Assembly: GCA_900470285.1 (NCBI GenBank)
Contig: UCAG01000002.1
Coordinates: forward strand, 62,001 to 126,000
Source: Hyphomicrobiales bacterium
GTDB lineage: Bacteria > Pseudomonadota > Alphaproteobacteria > Rhizobiales > Rhizobiaceae
Direction of reading: 5' to 3'
DNA: 64,000 nucleotides
Shown here: positions 8,942 to 18,729 of the stretch, piece after piece
How positions within the stretch are numbered: the stretch's first letter is position 1
Layout of the letters: each line of letters begins with the position of its first letter
The notes under the pieces: model-generated
Database searches by the model: none
What the model saw: only the letters and a program-made list of their open reading frames with translations
What the model was told of the DNA's origin: nothing
Translations under genes and position numbers: made by a program

Positions 8942-9652
8942 ATGGAAAAATCTTTATCCCGCCGCTCTTTTATGTCGGCGCTGTCGGTCACAGCCGCTGC
9001 CGGTCTGGCAGGCTGTACGCAGATCAGCCGCAATATACCGGTGATCGACATGACCGGCGGTCCGGCTCCGGTCGCTCCGCCTGTCAATAACAGCGTCGCA
9101 ACCGGCCCTTATGCAAGCATGTATGCGGCGGTTGAAGACGAAGGCTATTCAATTCCTGCTGTGCCGTTTCAGAAAATTGACCCTAAATATTACCGCCAGC
9201 TCGTTCAGGATCCGACAGGTGAAATGCCGGGAACAGTGATTGTCGACACCGCAAACCGCTTTCTCTATCTGGTTCTGCAGGATGGCCAGGCACTGCGTTA
9301 TGGCGTGGGTATCGGCCGTGCGGGCTTTTCATGGTCCGGCCGCGCACTTATTCAATGGAAGCGTAAATGGCCGCGCTGGACACCGCCGGATGATATGATC
9401 GGCCGTCAGCCGGAGTTGGAAAAATACAGTGCCCGCAATGGCGGTATGGCGCCGGGACTGACCAATCCGCTTGGCGCACGCGCCCTTTATATCTTTAAAG
9501 ATGGTGTTGATACGCTTTATCGTATCCACGGTAATCCGGAATGGTGGTCGATCGGTAAAGCCGTGTCTTCCGGCTGTGTTCGCATGGTCAATCAGGATGT
9601 GATTGATCTCTATGACCGCGTACCGAATAAAACACCAATTCTGGTTTTGTGA
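8942..9652 (+). CDS. L,D-transpeptidase (YkuD domain), probable lipoprotein
   Basis: Periplasmic enzyme that forms L,D cross-links in peptidoglycan or attaches outer-membrane proteins to it. The 236-residue protein starts with a twin-arginine-like SRRSFM segment, a hydrophobic stretch and a LAGC lipobox (Cys about 25), so export as a lipoprotein is likely. The YkuD domain spans about 95-236, with the catalytic HGNPEWWSIGKAVSSGCVRM block and nucleophile Cys212. Brucellaceae carry many paralogues, so the exact function (ErfK/YbiS-like or YnhG-like) is not assignable. Confidence 0.92.
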   Translation: MEKSLSRRSFMSALSVTAAAGLAGCTQISRNIPVIDMTGGPAPVAPPVNNSVATGPYASMYAAVEDEGYSIPAVPFQKIDPKYYRQLVQDPTGEMPGTVIVDTANRFLYLVLQDGQALRYGVGIGRAGFSWSGRALIQWKRKWPRWTPPDDMIGRQPELEKYSARNGGMAPGLTNPLGARALYIFKDGVDTLYRIHGNPEWWSIGKAVSSGCVRMVNQDVIDLYDRVPNKTPILVL

Positions 9653-9677
9653 TTCTTTTATCCGATAACCTTTCTTC

Positions 9678-9706
9678 AAAGCCGGGCTGTATTCCAGTCC
9701 GGCTTT
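9678..9706 (+). terminator. terminator of L,D-transpeptidase gene
   Basis: Stem AAAGCCGGGCT and AGTCCGGCTTT (one mismatch or wobble), loop of seven, then a T-run, 26 nt after the stop codon. Confidence 0.85.
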
Positions 9707-9720
9707 TTTATTATTCATTT

Positions 9721-9745
9721 TAAATTTGACATAATTTCAAATTTA
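9721..9745. promoter_or_regulatory. palindromic operator candidate upstream of YheO-type regulator
   Basis: Perfect inverted repeat with 9-bp arms, TAAATTTGA and TCAAATTTA, separated by 7 nt. It ends 17 nt before the ATG at 9762, where a repressor would block transcription or ribosome loading. It is plausibly the autoregulatory site of the YheO-type regulator it precedes. Confidence 0.55.
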
Positions 9746-9761
9746 GACTTTAAATCCAATT

Positions 9762-10400
9762 ATGACTCATAATCAAACATCATCGCCCGATTATCTGACT
9801 ATGGCCACACCGATTGCCATGGCACTCAATGCCTTGCTCTACCCCCATGCAGAGATTGTGTTGCACAATCTGGCAACAGGTAAAATTGCTGCAATCTGGA
9901 ACAGTTTTTCCGGACGTAAAAGCGGTGATCTCTCAATGCTGGACGATGATCCGGCAAGCTATGCGGCAGAAGCCACACTCGGCCCTTACGAGAAGACCGG
10001 TGACAGCGGGCAGAAACTCAAATCCGTCACAGCAATTTTGCGCGATACTCAGGGTAAGGCAGATGCTCTGCTCTGCATTAATCTTGATGTATCTCATTTG
10101 GACGCGGCACAGCGCATGTTATCCGCCTTCATCACTCCGCAACAGAACCGGCCTGATGCCTTATTTGCCCGTGATCCGCGCGAACAAATCAGCTTTGCCT
10201 TTCACCAATGGCTACAAAAACAGCAACTTGCTGTTTCAGCTCTCAAAAAAGCAGACAAGATCGCCCTTGTTGCCGCTCTTGAAGAGCACGGACTCTTTGA
10301 AACGCGCTATGCGGCAGAGCATCTGGCCGCCCTGATGGGAAGCTCAAGAGCAACCATCTATAATTATCTGAGCGAAATACGCGATCAAAAAATCTCATAA
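9762..10400 (+). CDS. YheO-type PAS/HTH transcriptional regulator
   Basis: 212 residues with an N-terminal YheO-like PAS domain (about 15-130; ALYPHAEIVLHNLATGKIAAIWN is typical but split here by family drift) and a C-terminal DNA-binding helix-turn-helix (about 165-208, AALMGSSRATIYNYLSEI). Members control nearby metabolic genes in response to small ligands. It leads an apparent operon with an aminotransferase (27 bp downstream) and a methyltransferase. A perfect palindrome sits just upstream and may be its own operator. The ligand is unknown. Confidence 0.85.
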   Translation: MTHNQTSSPDYLTMATPIAMALNALLYPHAEIVLHNLATGKIAAIWNSFSGRKSGDLSMLDDDPASYAAEATLGPYEKTGDSGQKLKSVTAILRDTQGKADALLCINLDVSHLDAAQRMLSAFITPQQNRPDALFARDPREQISFAFHQWLQKQQLAVSALKKADKIALVAALEEHGLFETRYAAEHLAALMGSSRATIYNYLSEIRDQKIS

Positions 10401-10427
10401 AATTCAGCATTATATCGGAGGGAACCT

Positions 10428-11564
10428 ATGGCTACATTACCGGATTTCCGGCTGGAAACACATTTCTCACGCTGGGAGTTTAAAGCGCGCTACCACATGA
10501 CAGCCAGCGACGCAGAAACCATGCGCATGTCTGATTTGCTGGTGCTGGCAGATGATACAGGTCGCGAAGCATGGGAAAAACTCACCCTCGGCTATACCGA
10601 AACATGGGGCAAACCTGTTCTGCGCGAGACAATCGCTTCCACCTATCAAGGGCTGACCAGCGACGATATTCTGTGCTTTGCCGGCGCCGAAGAAGGCCTT
10701 TACTGCGCTATGCTGGCATTACTCGGGTCTGACGACCATGCGATTATCACCGTGCCCAACTACCAGTCGATGGAGACACTGCCTGTCTCTCTGTGTAAAC
10801 AGGTTTCCGGCGTGCCGCTTCGTGCGGAAAACAACTGGGGGCTGGATATTGAAGATGTCAAAAAAGCCCTGCGCCCGAATACCCGCCTGATCGCGGTCAA
10901 TTTCCCGAACAATCCGACCGGTACGATTGCAGATCAAAAAACATTCACGGCACTGGTTGAACTTTGCAAAGAGCGGGATATTCACCTGTTCAGCGATGAG
11001 GTCTATCGCGGACTGGAGCGCGACCCAGCAAAACAACTGCCGCAAGCTGCCGAACTTTTCGATAAGGGCATTTCACTCAATGTGATGTCTAAAGCCTATG
11101 GCCTGCCGGGCTTACGTATAGGCTGGATTGCCTGTCGTGACCATGACCTTCTGGCGCGGATGGAGAAGATGAAACATTATCTATCTATCAGCAATTCTGC
11201 ACCAAGTGAAATCCTTGCCGTCATTGCACTGAAAGCCCGTGATCAGATTATCAGCCGCAACCGCACTTTATGCAGTGAAAACCTGCAATTACTAGGCACG
11301 TTTTTCAATGAATATCCGCATCTCTATCAATGGCAGGCACCGGATGGCGGTTGTGTCGGCTTTGCCCGCTATCTGGGAAAAGACAGCACTGATGAGCATT
11401 GCCGTCATCTGGTCGAGGAAGCAGGTGTTCTGCTGCTGTCATCTTCGCTCTTTGCCTCCGGATTATTGCCGGTAGCAACCGACCGCTTTCGCGTTGGTTT
11501 CGGACGCAAGAATATCAGCGCGGGTCTTGATGCCTGGCGCACATATTTACAAGCACATCAATAA
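10428..11564 (+). CDS. class I/II PLP-dependent aminotransferase
   Basis: 378 residues, fold type I. The PLP lysine is Lys222 in SKAYGLPGLRIGW; NFPNNPTG and SDEVYRGLE are the other cofactor motifs, and the C-terminal FRVGFGR carries the carboxylate-binding Arg. GGAGGGAAC lies 5-10 nt before ATG 10428. Position directly after a YheO-type regulator suggests its amino-acid substrate is linked to that regulator's ligand. Substrate specificity cannot be read from the sequence. Confidence 0.9.
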   Translation: MATLPDFRLETHFSRWEFKARYHMTASDAETMRMSDLLVLADDTGREAWEKLTLGYTETWGKPVLRETIASTYQGLTSDDILCFAGAEEGLYCAMLALLGSDDHAIITVPNYQSMETLPVSLCKQVSGVPLRAENNWGLDIEDVKKALRPNTRLIAVNFPNNPTGTIADQKTFTALVELCKERDIHLFSDEVYRGLERDPAKQLPQAAELFDKGISLNVMSKAYGLPGLRIGWIACRDHDLLARMEKMKHYLSISNSAPSEILAVIALKARDQIISRNRTLCSENLQLLGTFFNEYPHLYQWQAPDGGCVGFARYLGKDSTDEHCRHLVEEAGVLLLSSSLFASGLLPVATDRFRVGFGRKNISAGLDAWRTYLQAHQ

Positions 11565-11613
11565 GCTTAAAACAGGCATTGTTTTCAAGACATCGCATGG
11601 AAAGGATTGCGTT

Positions 11614-12207
11614 ATGACTGCCAGAGATAATGACACAATCCGTTTTTATGCCAGTGAAGCTGAGACCTATGCATCCCGCGGGCGGGAACCGGCAGTTCTT
11701 CAGCTTGATAACTTTCTGGAGCGCCTTCCTGCGGGTGCTTCCATTCTGGAACTGGGTTGCGGCGGTGGTCAGGACAGCAGTTATATGCTGGAACGCGGTT
11801 TTGATGTGCATCCGACCGACGGCACACCGGAAATTGCTGCGGAAGCTGCCAGGCGCCTCAACCATCCGGTCAGTGTTTTGCTGTTTGAAGATATTGATGC
11901 ACAGGCACAGTATCACGGTGTTTTCGCCAATGCGTGTTTGCTGCATGTTCCGCGTGCCGCACTGCCTGCGATAATCGGCAATATCCATACAGCATTAAAA
12001 CCTTCCGGCATATTCTATGCCAGTTTCAAAGCCGGAGAAGCGGAAGGCCGGGATCGTTTTGACCGGTTTTACAACTATCCGTCGGCTGAATGGTTGACAG
12101 AGCTCTATGCACAGTTTGGCTGGCGCCGGATTGAGATCACGGAAATGACCGGCAGCGGCTATGATAATGAGCCAACCGACTGGCTGCATGTGTCCGCAGA
12201 AAAATAA
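11614..12207 (+). CDS. class I SAM-dependent methyltransferase
   Basis: 197 residues. SAM-binding motif I is LELGCGGGQDS (about 45-55), followed by an acidic PTDG loop and the HVPRAALPAIIGNIHTALKP core typical of small-molecule methyltransferases. I chose ATG 11614 because GGAAAGGA precedes it and because the longer frame would overlap the aminotransferase end. It is the third gene of the regulator-aminotransferase operon. The acceptor is unknown. Confidence 0.85.
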   Translation: MTARDNDTIRFYASEAETYASRGREPAVLQLDNFLERLPAGASILELGCGGGQDSSYMLERGFDVHPTDGTPEIAAEAARRLNHPVSVLLFEDIDAQAQYHGVFANACLLHVPRAALPAIIGNIHTALKPSGIFYASFKAGEAEGRDRFDRFYNYPSAEWLTELYAQFGWRRIEITEMTGSGYDNEPTDWLHVSAEK

Positions 12208-12216
12208 GATCATATG

Positions 12217-12251
12217 AGAATACGCCCTGCTTCATCAGCAGGGCGTATTCT
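12217..12251. terminator. bidirectional terminator
   Basis: Perfect 14-bp stem (AGAATACGCCCTGC and complement) with a 7-nt loop, between the convergent methyltransferase and HerA-like genes. Confidence 0.92.
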
Positions 12252-12254
12252 TTA

Positions 12255-13760
12255 TCAGCGTTTGAAACCGCCCAGAATACCGCGAACAATGGCACGGCCG
12301 AGCGAATTGCTCACAGTCCGCACCACGCTTTTCACTGCGGTTTCCGCAACGGTCTGACGACTGCCGCGTTTGCCGCCGCCCAATGTGGATGACAGATAAT
12401 CTGTCCAGCTGCCGCTATCCTGCTCCGCCTGCTGCTGCTCAGTTGAAGCGACTTTTTCCTGCGCGCGTTTTTGCAGAATTTCAAAGGCAGATTCACGATC
12501 AATTGCACGGTCATACTGACCGGCAACCGGACTGGCTGCGATTAGTTTCGCCCGCTCATCCGCTGTCAAAGGCCCGATCCGCGATGCAGGCGGACGCATC
12601 AAAGTGCGCTGCACCATGGAAGGGATACCTTTTGCCTGCAAGGTCGAGACCAGCGTCTCACCGGTAGACAGTAATGTAATCGCTTTGAATGTATCAAAAT
12701 CCGGATTAGGCCGGAATGTATCCGCAGCGGTTTTAACCGCCGCTGTCTCGCGCGGCGTATAGGCACGCAACGCATGCTGCACGCGGTTACCGAGCTGCGC
12801 CAGCACAACTTCCGGCACGTCCAGCGGATTCTGTGTCACAAAATAAACGCCCACGCCTTTGGAGCGGATCAGGCGCACAACCTGCTGAATACGATCCAGC
12901 AGAGCCTTTGGCGCTTCATCAAACAACAAATGTGCCTCGTCAAAGAAGAACACCAGACGCGGCTTTTCCGGATCTCCAACCTCAGGCAATTGCTCAAACA
13001 GCTCCGACATCAGCCAGAGCAGAAATGTAGAGTACAGCCGCGGATTCATCATCAGCTTGTCAGCAGCCAACACACTGACAAGGCCGCGCCCGTCTGTTGT
13101 TGTACGCATCAGATCAGAAATGCTCAGTGCAGGTTCGCCAAAGAAGAACGTGCCGCCCTGCTGCTCCAGCACCAGCAGCGAGCGCTGAATTGCACCGACC
13201 GATGCCTTGTTGATATTGCCATATTGGATGGAAAGTTCAGGCGCTCGCTCGGCCACATGGGTCAGCAGAGACTGCAAATCTTTCATATCAAGGAGCAGAA
13301 GCCCCTCTTCATCCGCCACACGGAAAGCAATATTCAGCACGCCTTCCTGCGCATCCGTCAGGTTCATCAGACGTGCAAGCAGCAAAGGCCCCATTTCCGA
13401 AATCGTAGCGCGGATCGGATGTCCCTGCTCGCCGAAAATATCCCAGAAAATCACCGGCGTGGCATGCATTTCATAAGGATCAAGGTGAATCTCTTCTGCA
13501 CGCTTTACCGAGAAATCGTTTTTCTCACCAACGGCCGCAATACCGGACAAATCGCCTTTAATGTCCGCACAGAAAACCGGCACACCGGCAGCGGAAAAAG
13601 CCTCAGCCATAACCTGAAGGCTCACGGTTTTACCGGTACCGGTAGCGCCCGTCACAAGCCCGTGCCGGTTGGCATATTTCAATGCCAGTTCTTCCGGTTG
13701 CTGGTAACTATTATCCGGTTTACGACTGGCACCCAGAAAAATGCTTCCTTCAGCAGGCAT
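12255..13760 (-). CDS. HerA-like ATPase, DUF853 (YjgR family)
   Basis: FtsK/HerA-type P-loop NTPase of about 501 residues, matching the length of E. coli YjgR. Walker A is [11 protein letters not shown] near the N-terminus and Walker B is [13 protein letters not shown] near the middle; a C-terminal helix region ends in [15 protein letters not shown] set the start at 13760 because GAGGAG lies 7 nt upstream; ATGs at 13766 and further upstream are possible. The cellular role of this family is not settled; DNA or RNA translocation is likely. No nuclease partner (NurA) is next to it, so it is not a HerA-NurA pair. Confidence 0.88.
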   Translation of the reverse strand: MPAEGSIFLGASRKPDNSYQQPEELALKYANRHGLVTGATGTGKTVSLQVMAEAFSAAGVPVFCADIKGDLSGIAAVGEKNDFSVKRAEEIHLDPYEMHATPVIFWDIFGEQGHPIRATISEMGPLLLARLMNLTDAQEGVLNIAFRVADEEGLLLLDMKDLQSLLTHVAERAPELSIQYGNINKASVGAIQRSLLVLEQQGGTFFFGEPALSISDLMRTTTDGRGLVSVLAADKLMMNPRLYSTFLLWLMSELFEQLPEVGDPEKPRLVFFFDEAHLLFDEAPKALLDRIQQVVRLIRSKGVGVYFVTQNPLDVPEVVLAQLGNRVQHALRAYTPRETAAVKTAADTFRPNPDFDTFKAITLLSTGETLVSTLQAKGIPSMVQRTLMRPPASRIGPLTADERAKLIAASPVAGQYDRAIDRESAFEILQKRAQEKVASTEQQQAEQDSGSWTDYLSSTLGGGKRGSRQTVAETAVKSVVRTVSNSLGRAIVRGILGGFKR

Positions 13761-13985
13761 CGACATACTCCTCATCCGTTCATTTTCACGCCGAATAATC
13801 TGAGCCACGGCACAGATCATTATAATCTATAATCATCCTGTAACATCAGAACAATATTCTGCCACCTGTTCACGGGCTATTTCCTGCCTGCTCATTGCAT
13901 TTTATGGTACACCGGCATCAGAGCAGGCTTGATTTCATCACCGCAGAGTGCTTATTACGTAAACGTCAATTTTTGGGAGACTATC

Positions 13986-14348
13986 ATGGAAGAGCTGATT
14001 TCACGTATTACCAATAATGTTGGTGTTGATGGCGCAACAGCAGAAAAAGCTGTCGGCCTGATCCTTGCCTTTCTCGAAAAAGAAGGCCCGCAGGATAAAG
14101 TCGGCGCGCTGATCGCCGGTATTCCGGGCGCACAGGAACTGATTGCCTCGGCAGATAAAGGCGGCTTCCTCTCCAATATGATGGGCGGCGTTATGGGCCT
14201 TGGCTCCAAGCTGATGGGTGCTGGTCTCGGTATGGGTGAAATCACCGGCGTAGCGAAAGAAACCATTGCTTTTGCGAAAGAAAAAGCCGGCGCACAGACC
14301 GTTGATGATGTTGTGAATTCTATTCCGGGTCTCGGCCAGTTTATCTGA
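13986..14348 (+). CDS. small glycine-rich protein resembling DUF2267/DUF2780
   Basis: About 120 residues. The first half (MEELISRITNNVGVDGATAEKAV) matches the helical repeat layout of DUF2267/DUF2780 proteins; a Gly/Met-rich stretch (about 62-85) resembles a weakly hydrophobic hinge, and the end is VVNSIPGLGQFI. There is no signal peptide. GGGAGA lies 5 nt before ATG 13986. The function of the family is unknown. Monocistronic, closed by a strong terminator. Confidence 0.78.
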   Translation: MEELISRITNNVGVDGATAEKAVGLILAFLEKEGPQDKVGALIAGIPGAQELIASADKGGFLSNMMGGVMGLGSKLMGAGLGMGEITGVAKETIAFAKEKAGAQTVDDVVNSIPGLGQFI

Positions 14349-14363
14349 GGCCATTACCTCAGC

Positions 14364-14391
14364 AAAAAGCCCCTCTTTCGAGGGGCTTTTT
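14364..14391. terminator. bidirectional terminator
   Basis: 12-bp stem AAAAAGCCCCTC and GAGGGGCTTTTT with a TTTC loop, between the convergent DUF2267-type and MFS genes. Confidence 0.93.
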
Positions 14392-14394
14392 TAT

Positions 14395-15681
14395 TTACTC
14401 ACTGTCGGCCTGCACATGCAGAGCGCGCCCTGCTCCCCAGCCGTTCCATGCCGCCACAACACCGATAGCCACAAACAGCATGGCACTGGCTGTGTAAGTT
14501 CCGGTCAGATCATGGATAATGCCGATCAGCAGCGGCACAACCGATGCAATCATATAACCGACAAATTGCACCATGCCGGACAGATGTGAAGCCACGCGCG
14601 GATTTGGCGAGCGCAGCACGATTTCGGTCATAGCCGCAGCAATCAGTCCGCCAAGACCGATTCCTTGCAGAACTGCCCAATACCAGACCGACCAGAGCGG
14701 CATAAACAACATGGCCAGCATAGCGATAGTCGCAAAGGCAATCAGTATCACATTCAAAAGGCTCTGATTGCGTGAACGCACCGCAATTGTCGGCACAATC
14801 AGACAGGCAATCAGCTGCATGCCAATGGAGACGGAAACCACAGCACCAGCCGTAATACCGTCCAACCCGCGCTCACGCAGGATCGGCGACAACCAGCCGA
14901 ACACAGTGAAAGCCAGCGATGACTGCAAGCCCATGAAGAAGGTCAGCTGCCACGCGATCTTATCACGCCATAATCCGGTTACCTTGCTTTTATTGGCCGC
15001 ACGCTGATGTTTCACGCGCCATGTCAGCACACCCCAGAGCACACCGACAATCAGTGCCGGAACCGCCCACAGGCTCAGTGCCTGCTGCCATGAGTTATCA
15101 AGTGCCCTGTAAACAGGCAACGTCACCGCAGCGGCAATTGCCGCACCACCACTCAGCGCCATCGTATAAAAACCGGTCAGCAAAGCTGCTTTGTCAGGAA
15201 AATCACGCTTCACAATACCGGGCAGCAACACATTACAGGTCGCAATACAGGCTCCTGCCAGCACTGTACCGGCAAACATCAACGTAACCGGACCGGTGCC
15301 ACGCAGGAATGTACCAAAGGCCAACAACAACACTGCCAGCAACAATGTACGCTCCATGCCGATACGCTCACCAAATTTAGGAGCTAAAGGTGCAAAGAAC
15401 CCCAGACAAAAAACCGGTAAAGTCGTTAACAATCCTGCAGTTAAAGAGCTGATACCTGTCGAAGCAATAATTTCAGGCAGAAGTGCTGAAAAACTTGAGA
15501 ATAACGGACGCAGATTCAGGGCAATCAGTACCAGACACAGGCCTGCAAGAAGACGATAAACCGGCGTCATGCCGTGACGGGCAGATGATGCCGGCTTAGA
15601 CTGAACGGACTCTGATATTGCTGTTTCAGTTATCGTATTCAGATTACCTTCAGCCAGCAGCGGCTCGCCCGTAACAGACAT
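14395..15681 (-). CDS. MFS transporter, CynX/NimT family
   Basis: Twelve-helix inner-membrane transporter of about 428 residues. The LNLRPLFSSFSALLPEI block at the first helix is the hallmark of the CynX (cyanate/2-nitroimidazole) branch, and further amphipathic helices follow at regular spacing. The N-terminus is uncertain: I give ATG 15681, but an upstream ATG at 15720 and an internal one 37 residues later are possible. The substrate is unknown; no cynase or linked enzyme is adjacent. Confidence 0.85.
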   Translation of the reverse strand: MSVTGEPLLAEGNLNTITETAISESVQSKPASSARHGMTPVYRLLAGLCLVLIALNLRPLFSSFSALLPEIIASTGISSLTAGLLTTLPVFCLGFFAPLAPKFGERIGMERTLLLAVLLLAFGTFLRGTGPVTLMFAGTVLAGACIATCNVLLPGIVKRDFPDKAALLTGFYTMALSGGAAIAAAVTLPVYRALDNSWQQALSLWAVPALIVGVLWGVLTWRVKHQRAANKSKVTGLWRDKIAWQLTFFMGLQSSLAFTVFGWLSPILRERGLDGITAGAVVSVSIGMQLIACLIVPTIAVRSRNQSLLNVILIAFATIAMLAMLFMPLWSVWYWAVLQGIGLGGLIAAAMTEIVLRSPNPRVASHLSGMVQFVGYMIASVVPLLIGIIHDLTGTYTASAMLFVAIGVVAAWNGWGAGRALHVQADSE

Positions 15682-15959
15682 GAAATTACTATTCCTGTTT
15701 TTCTTCAGAGCATCGTGCATTCATTCACACGCACGAAAAACACTCTAAATTATTGAAACTATGCATCGCGCTTTGCGAAAACCGGCTCCGGTTTTTGAGC
15801 CGGTGCTATAGTCAGTTATTTGAACTCTGATTGATATATCTCTAACCGCAGGATGTGTCCACAGTATGCCGATATATGTCTGCGGCATCGACATGCCTTA
15901 TTTACATATATACAGCTATAGTGCTGTTTCATTTTATTGACAGGGATTTTTGAGCAAAG

Positions 15960-16958
15960 ATGCTGACTGTATATTATCGCAACGGCGACCTTCTCATTCC
16001 GGTTGAACCTGCCACACAGATTACGGACGATCTTCTGCAAAAATCACTCTGGATTGATCTGGTTAATCCGACTGCCGAAGAGGAAAGTCAGGTTGAAAAA
16101 TGGGCGAATATTCCCATCCCGACGCGGGAAGACATGGGGGAAATTGAAGAATCCAGCCGGTTCTATAGTGAGAACGGCGCGCAATATCTGACAGCACCAT
16201 TCCTGCATCTTGCAGAAGATGACCACCGGATCGTCAGCCCTGTCACTTTCATTCTGACGGATAAACTGCTCATCAGCGTGCGTTATGCGCAGCCAAAATC
16301 CTTTGCGCTCTATGTTGCACGCACAGCCAAAAGCGGTAACGGCCTGATTAACAGCCGCACCAACAGTCTTTGTGTTTTGCTTGGCATTATCGAGACCAAT
16401 ACCAACCGCCTTGCAGATTTTATTGAAGGGGTGAGCGAAAAAATCGACAATGCGTCACACCGCATTTACCGTCGTCCGGATAACAGGCGACCAATGTCGA
16501 CCCAGAATTTTCGCGAAATTCTCAATGAAATCGGCGCCCATGGTACATTTCTCTCAAGGATGCGTGAAAGTCTGTCCGGCATTCGCCGGTTGCTGGTCTA
16601 TATTACCGCTAACAGTTCTCCCAAGACACAGGCCAAAGATACCCGTGCATGGCTGAAAACACTGGAACGCGATACGCAGTCGCTTGAGAATTACGTTGAT
16701 TTTCTCAACAACAAAATCAATTTCCTGCTCGATACAATTGTCGGGCTGATCTCGGTTGAACAAAACGCGATTATCAAAATCTTCTCAGTGGCAGCGGTGG
16801 GTTTCATGCCTCCGACACTGATCGCTTCGATCTACGGCATGAATTTCAGCTTCATGCCGGAATTATCAGAAAAATGGGGCTATCCCGCAGCGCTGGGGCT
16901 GATGGTTATCTCCGCACTGATCCCGCTCTACTTCTTCCGCAGAAAAGGCTGGCTCTGA
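15960..16958 (+). CDS. corA: CorA-family divalent cation transporter
   Basis: 332 residues. A long soluble N-terminal domain is followed by two C-terminal membrane helices with the signature YGMNFSFMPE, and a short basic tail RRKGWL. This is the pentameric Mg(2+)/Co(2+) channel family. It is a full-length member (E. coli 316). It is convergent with the Gre-factor gene with only 19 bp between stop codons and no clear terminator. Mg versus Co or Ni preference is not predictable. Confidence 0.92.
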   Translation: MLTVYYRNGDLLIPVEPATQITDDLLQKSLWIDLVNPTAEEESQVEKWANIPIPTREDMGEIEESSRFYSENGAQYLTAPFLHLAEDDHRIVSPVTFILTDKLLISVRYAQPKSFALYVARTAKSGNGLINSRTNSLCVLLGIIETNTNRLADFIEGVSEKIDNASHRIYRRPDNRRPMSTQNFREILNEIGAHGTFLSRMRESLSGIRRLLVYITANSSPKTQAKDTRAWLKTLERDTQSLENYVDFLNNKINFLLDTIVGLISVEQNAIIKIFSVAAVGFMPPTLIASIYGMNFSFMPELSEKWGYPAALGLMVISALIPLYFFRRKGWL

Positions 16959-16977
16959 ACAGGGCCGGCAACTCATC

Positions 16978-17448
16978 CTAATTGATGGCTTTAAAATCAA
17001 TAATTTCCAACTCGCGACCATTCACAGTCACCAGATCACCCTTGCCTTTGCCGAATAAGGCAACAGCAAGCGGTGAAATATGTGAGATCGTGCCTTTAGA
17101 CGGCTCCGCCTCATCCTCACCGACAATCATCCAGTTTTGCTGACAACCATCTTCATTCTCAACAATGACCTGCATACCGAAGCGGATCACTTCACCGTCT
17201 TTATCGGCCAGTGTCAGTTCTGCATTCTCCCGCCGCGCTGTCCAATAGCGCAGATCGCGGGAGACATGAGCAATTGCGGCCTTATCCCCGCTGGCTGTCG
17301 CCTGCCCCAATTCGGTTTGCAGACGTGACAGTTCAGCCTCAATCAGTCTGAGGCCGTTTTGAGTAACCAGATTGCGGTGGTGACTGACCGGACGTTCCAC
17401 CAAACCGGCAGGAACATCGTCCTGTTCTTTTGTAAAAGCTCTGCTCAT
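16978..17448 (-). CDS. GreA/GreB family transcription elongation factor
   Basis: About 156 residues: an N-terminal coiled coil (about 25-85, LIEAELSRLQTELGQ) and a C-terminal FKBP-like domain (IVGEDEAEPSKGTISHISPLA), the standard Gre layout that rescues backtracked RNA polymerase. The MSRAFTKE start is GreB-like; I use ATG 17448, although the frame extends to 17511 and no strong ribosome-binding site is seen at either. Whether a main GreA exists elsewhere is unknown, so I give no symbol. Confidence 0.85.
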   Translation of the reverse strand: MSRAFTKEQDDVPAGLVERPVSHHRNLVTQNGLRLIEAELSRLQTELGQATASGDKAAIAHVSRDLRYWTARRENAELTLADKDGEVIRFGMQVIVENEDGCQQNWMIVGEDEAEPSKGTISHISPLAVALFGKGKGDLVTVNGRELEIIDFKAIN

Positions 17449-17562
17449 AGTTGAAAGGTAGGAAGTAACCACAACAAAAGCAAGCCATACAACAAAACAA
17501 TTAAGCCGCACATCTTTATGATACGCGGCTTAATTATCAAATACTTATAGTATTTTTTATTC

Positions 17563-18591
17563 TCAGAAAGAAACAGCTTTCAATTCATCAACCAAAGCAG
17601 CTGATGGTGCAATATAACCAAAATCAATACCATTCCAGTTGCTCATACGGCGCGTTGCACGCGCTTCCAGCTTACCCGACAGTTCTGCATCTTTGGCAAA
17701 AAGCTGTGCCAGCAAACGTGTCACCATAACTTCTGCCGCACGGGTGGTGCCATCATCGCATTTCATGGCAAAACCTACGCCAAGTTCAGGCACCGCACCG
17801 CAGAACACGCCTTCCGCACCGGTTTTAACGAAGATACGACCAGGTGCGAGTTCCATCAACTCAGTACAGGCGCGACGGCTGCCAGCTACATAAAACGGCG
17901 CAGCCATACAGGCATCCAGCAGACGCTTGGCAGCTTTAGCGCGAACAGGTGCCAGACCTGTACCGGTTGCCATACGGGCAAAACCACGCGCCATAGCATC
18001 CAGACCAATAGCATAGGTTGGGATGGAGCAACCATCCGTGCCATATTCATCAGCATTATGCACCGCGCCGGTTACTTCCTGCATGGTTTCACGCACAATG
18101 GTCTGGATCTGCGAATTTGCCTGCACATAGCCTTTGGTCTTCAAGCCCATATGCGCGCAGGTGCAGAGAAAACCGGCATGTTTGCCGGAGCAGTTATTAT
18201 TGAGCGCAGTCGGCTCCTTGCCGCTGCGGGCAACTTCAATCAGCACTTTCTGGTCAGACGGCCAATGGGCACCGCATTCCAGATCTTCACAGGACAAACC
18301 GGCCTTCGCCAGCATCGAAGCGGCGCGTGCCACGTGCTCTGGTTCACCGGAATGGGAAGCGCAGGCCATGGCCAGCTCTTCATTGCCGAAACCATAGGCA
18401 TCAGCAGCACCGCTTTCCACAAATGGCAGCGCCTGAATAGCCTTGATTGCCGAACGGGGATAGGTCGGGCGCGTTACATCGCCGATGTTCAGAACGGTCT
18501 TACCCTCACCATCGAACAGCGCCAGCGCACCGCTGTGGCGGCTTTCCACCACTTTACCGCGCACAACTTCAACCAAAACCGGATTTGCCAT
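17563..18591 (-). CDS. L-asparaginase, Rhizobium AnsA type (PF06089)
   Basis: Hydrolyses asparagine to aspartate and ammonia. The 342-residue protein belongs to the Rhizobium etli asparaginase II class, unrelated to the E. coli enzymes. Diagnostic blocks are MACASHSGEPEH and NNNCSGKHAGFLC, with the DGCSIPTYA and AGSRRACTELM segments. ATG 18591 begins MANPVLVEVVRG; another ATG six codons upstream is possible. It is divergent from betI across 200 bp. Confidence 0.9.
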   Translation of the reverse strand: MANPVLVEVVRGKVVESRHSGALALFDGEGKTVLNIGDVTRPTYPRSAIKAIQALPFVESGAADAYGFGNEELAMACASHSGEPEHVARAASMLAKAGLSCEDLECGAHWPSDQKVLIEVARSGKEPTALNNNCSGKHAGFLCTCAHMGLKTKGYVQANSQIQTIVRETMQEVTGAVHNADEYGTDGCSIPTYAIGLDAMARGFARMATGTGLAPVRAKAAKRLLDACMAAPFYVAGSRRACTELMELAPGRIFVKTGAEGVFCGAVPELGVGFAMKCDDGTTRAAEVMVTRLLAQLFAKDAELSGKLEARATRRMSNWNGIDFGYIAPSAALVDELKAVSF

Positions 18592-18729
18592 ATTAAAACT
18601 CCGCATCATTCACTGCCGATGCTCTAGCAAAATAGTCTTATGCCGTCAAAACGCATCAATCCCATCAGATGGCGGATTTTCACATTTTATAATCGCGTCA
18701 TAGTATTGAGATAAAACGATAATAAACTC

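Noticed and set aside
12255-13760. A HerA-NurA DNA end-resection or anti-phage system around the HerA-like ATPase
   Set aside because: No NurA, SIR2, DUF4297 or other effector gene is adjacent; neighbours are a methyltransferase of the small-molecule type and a DUF2267-type protein, each with its own terminator.
12774-13832. 352-codon frame opposite the HerA-like gene
   Set aside because: Antisense shadow; composition (His, Gln, Arg) is not protein-like.
15781-15804. Hairpin ACCGGCTC...GAGCCGGT as a terminator
   Set aside because: There is no U-tract and it lies in the promoter region between divergent genes (MFS and corA), so no transcript needs to end there.
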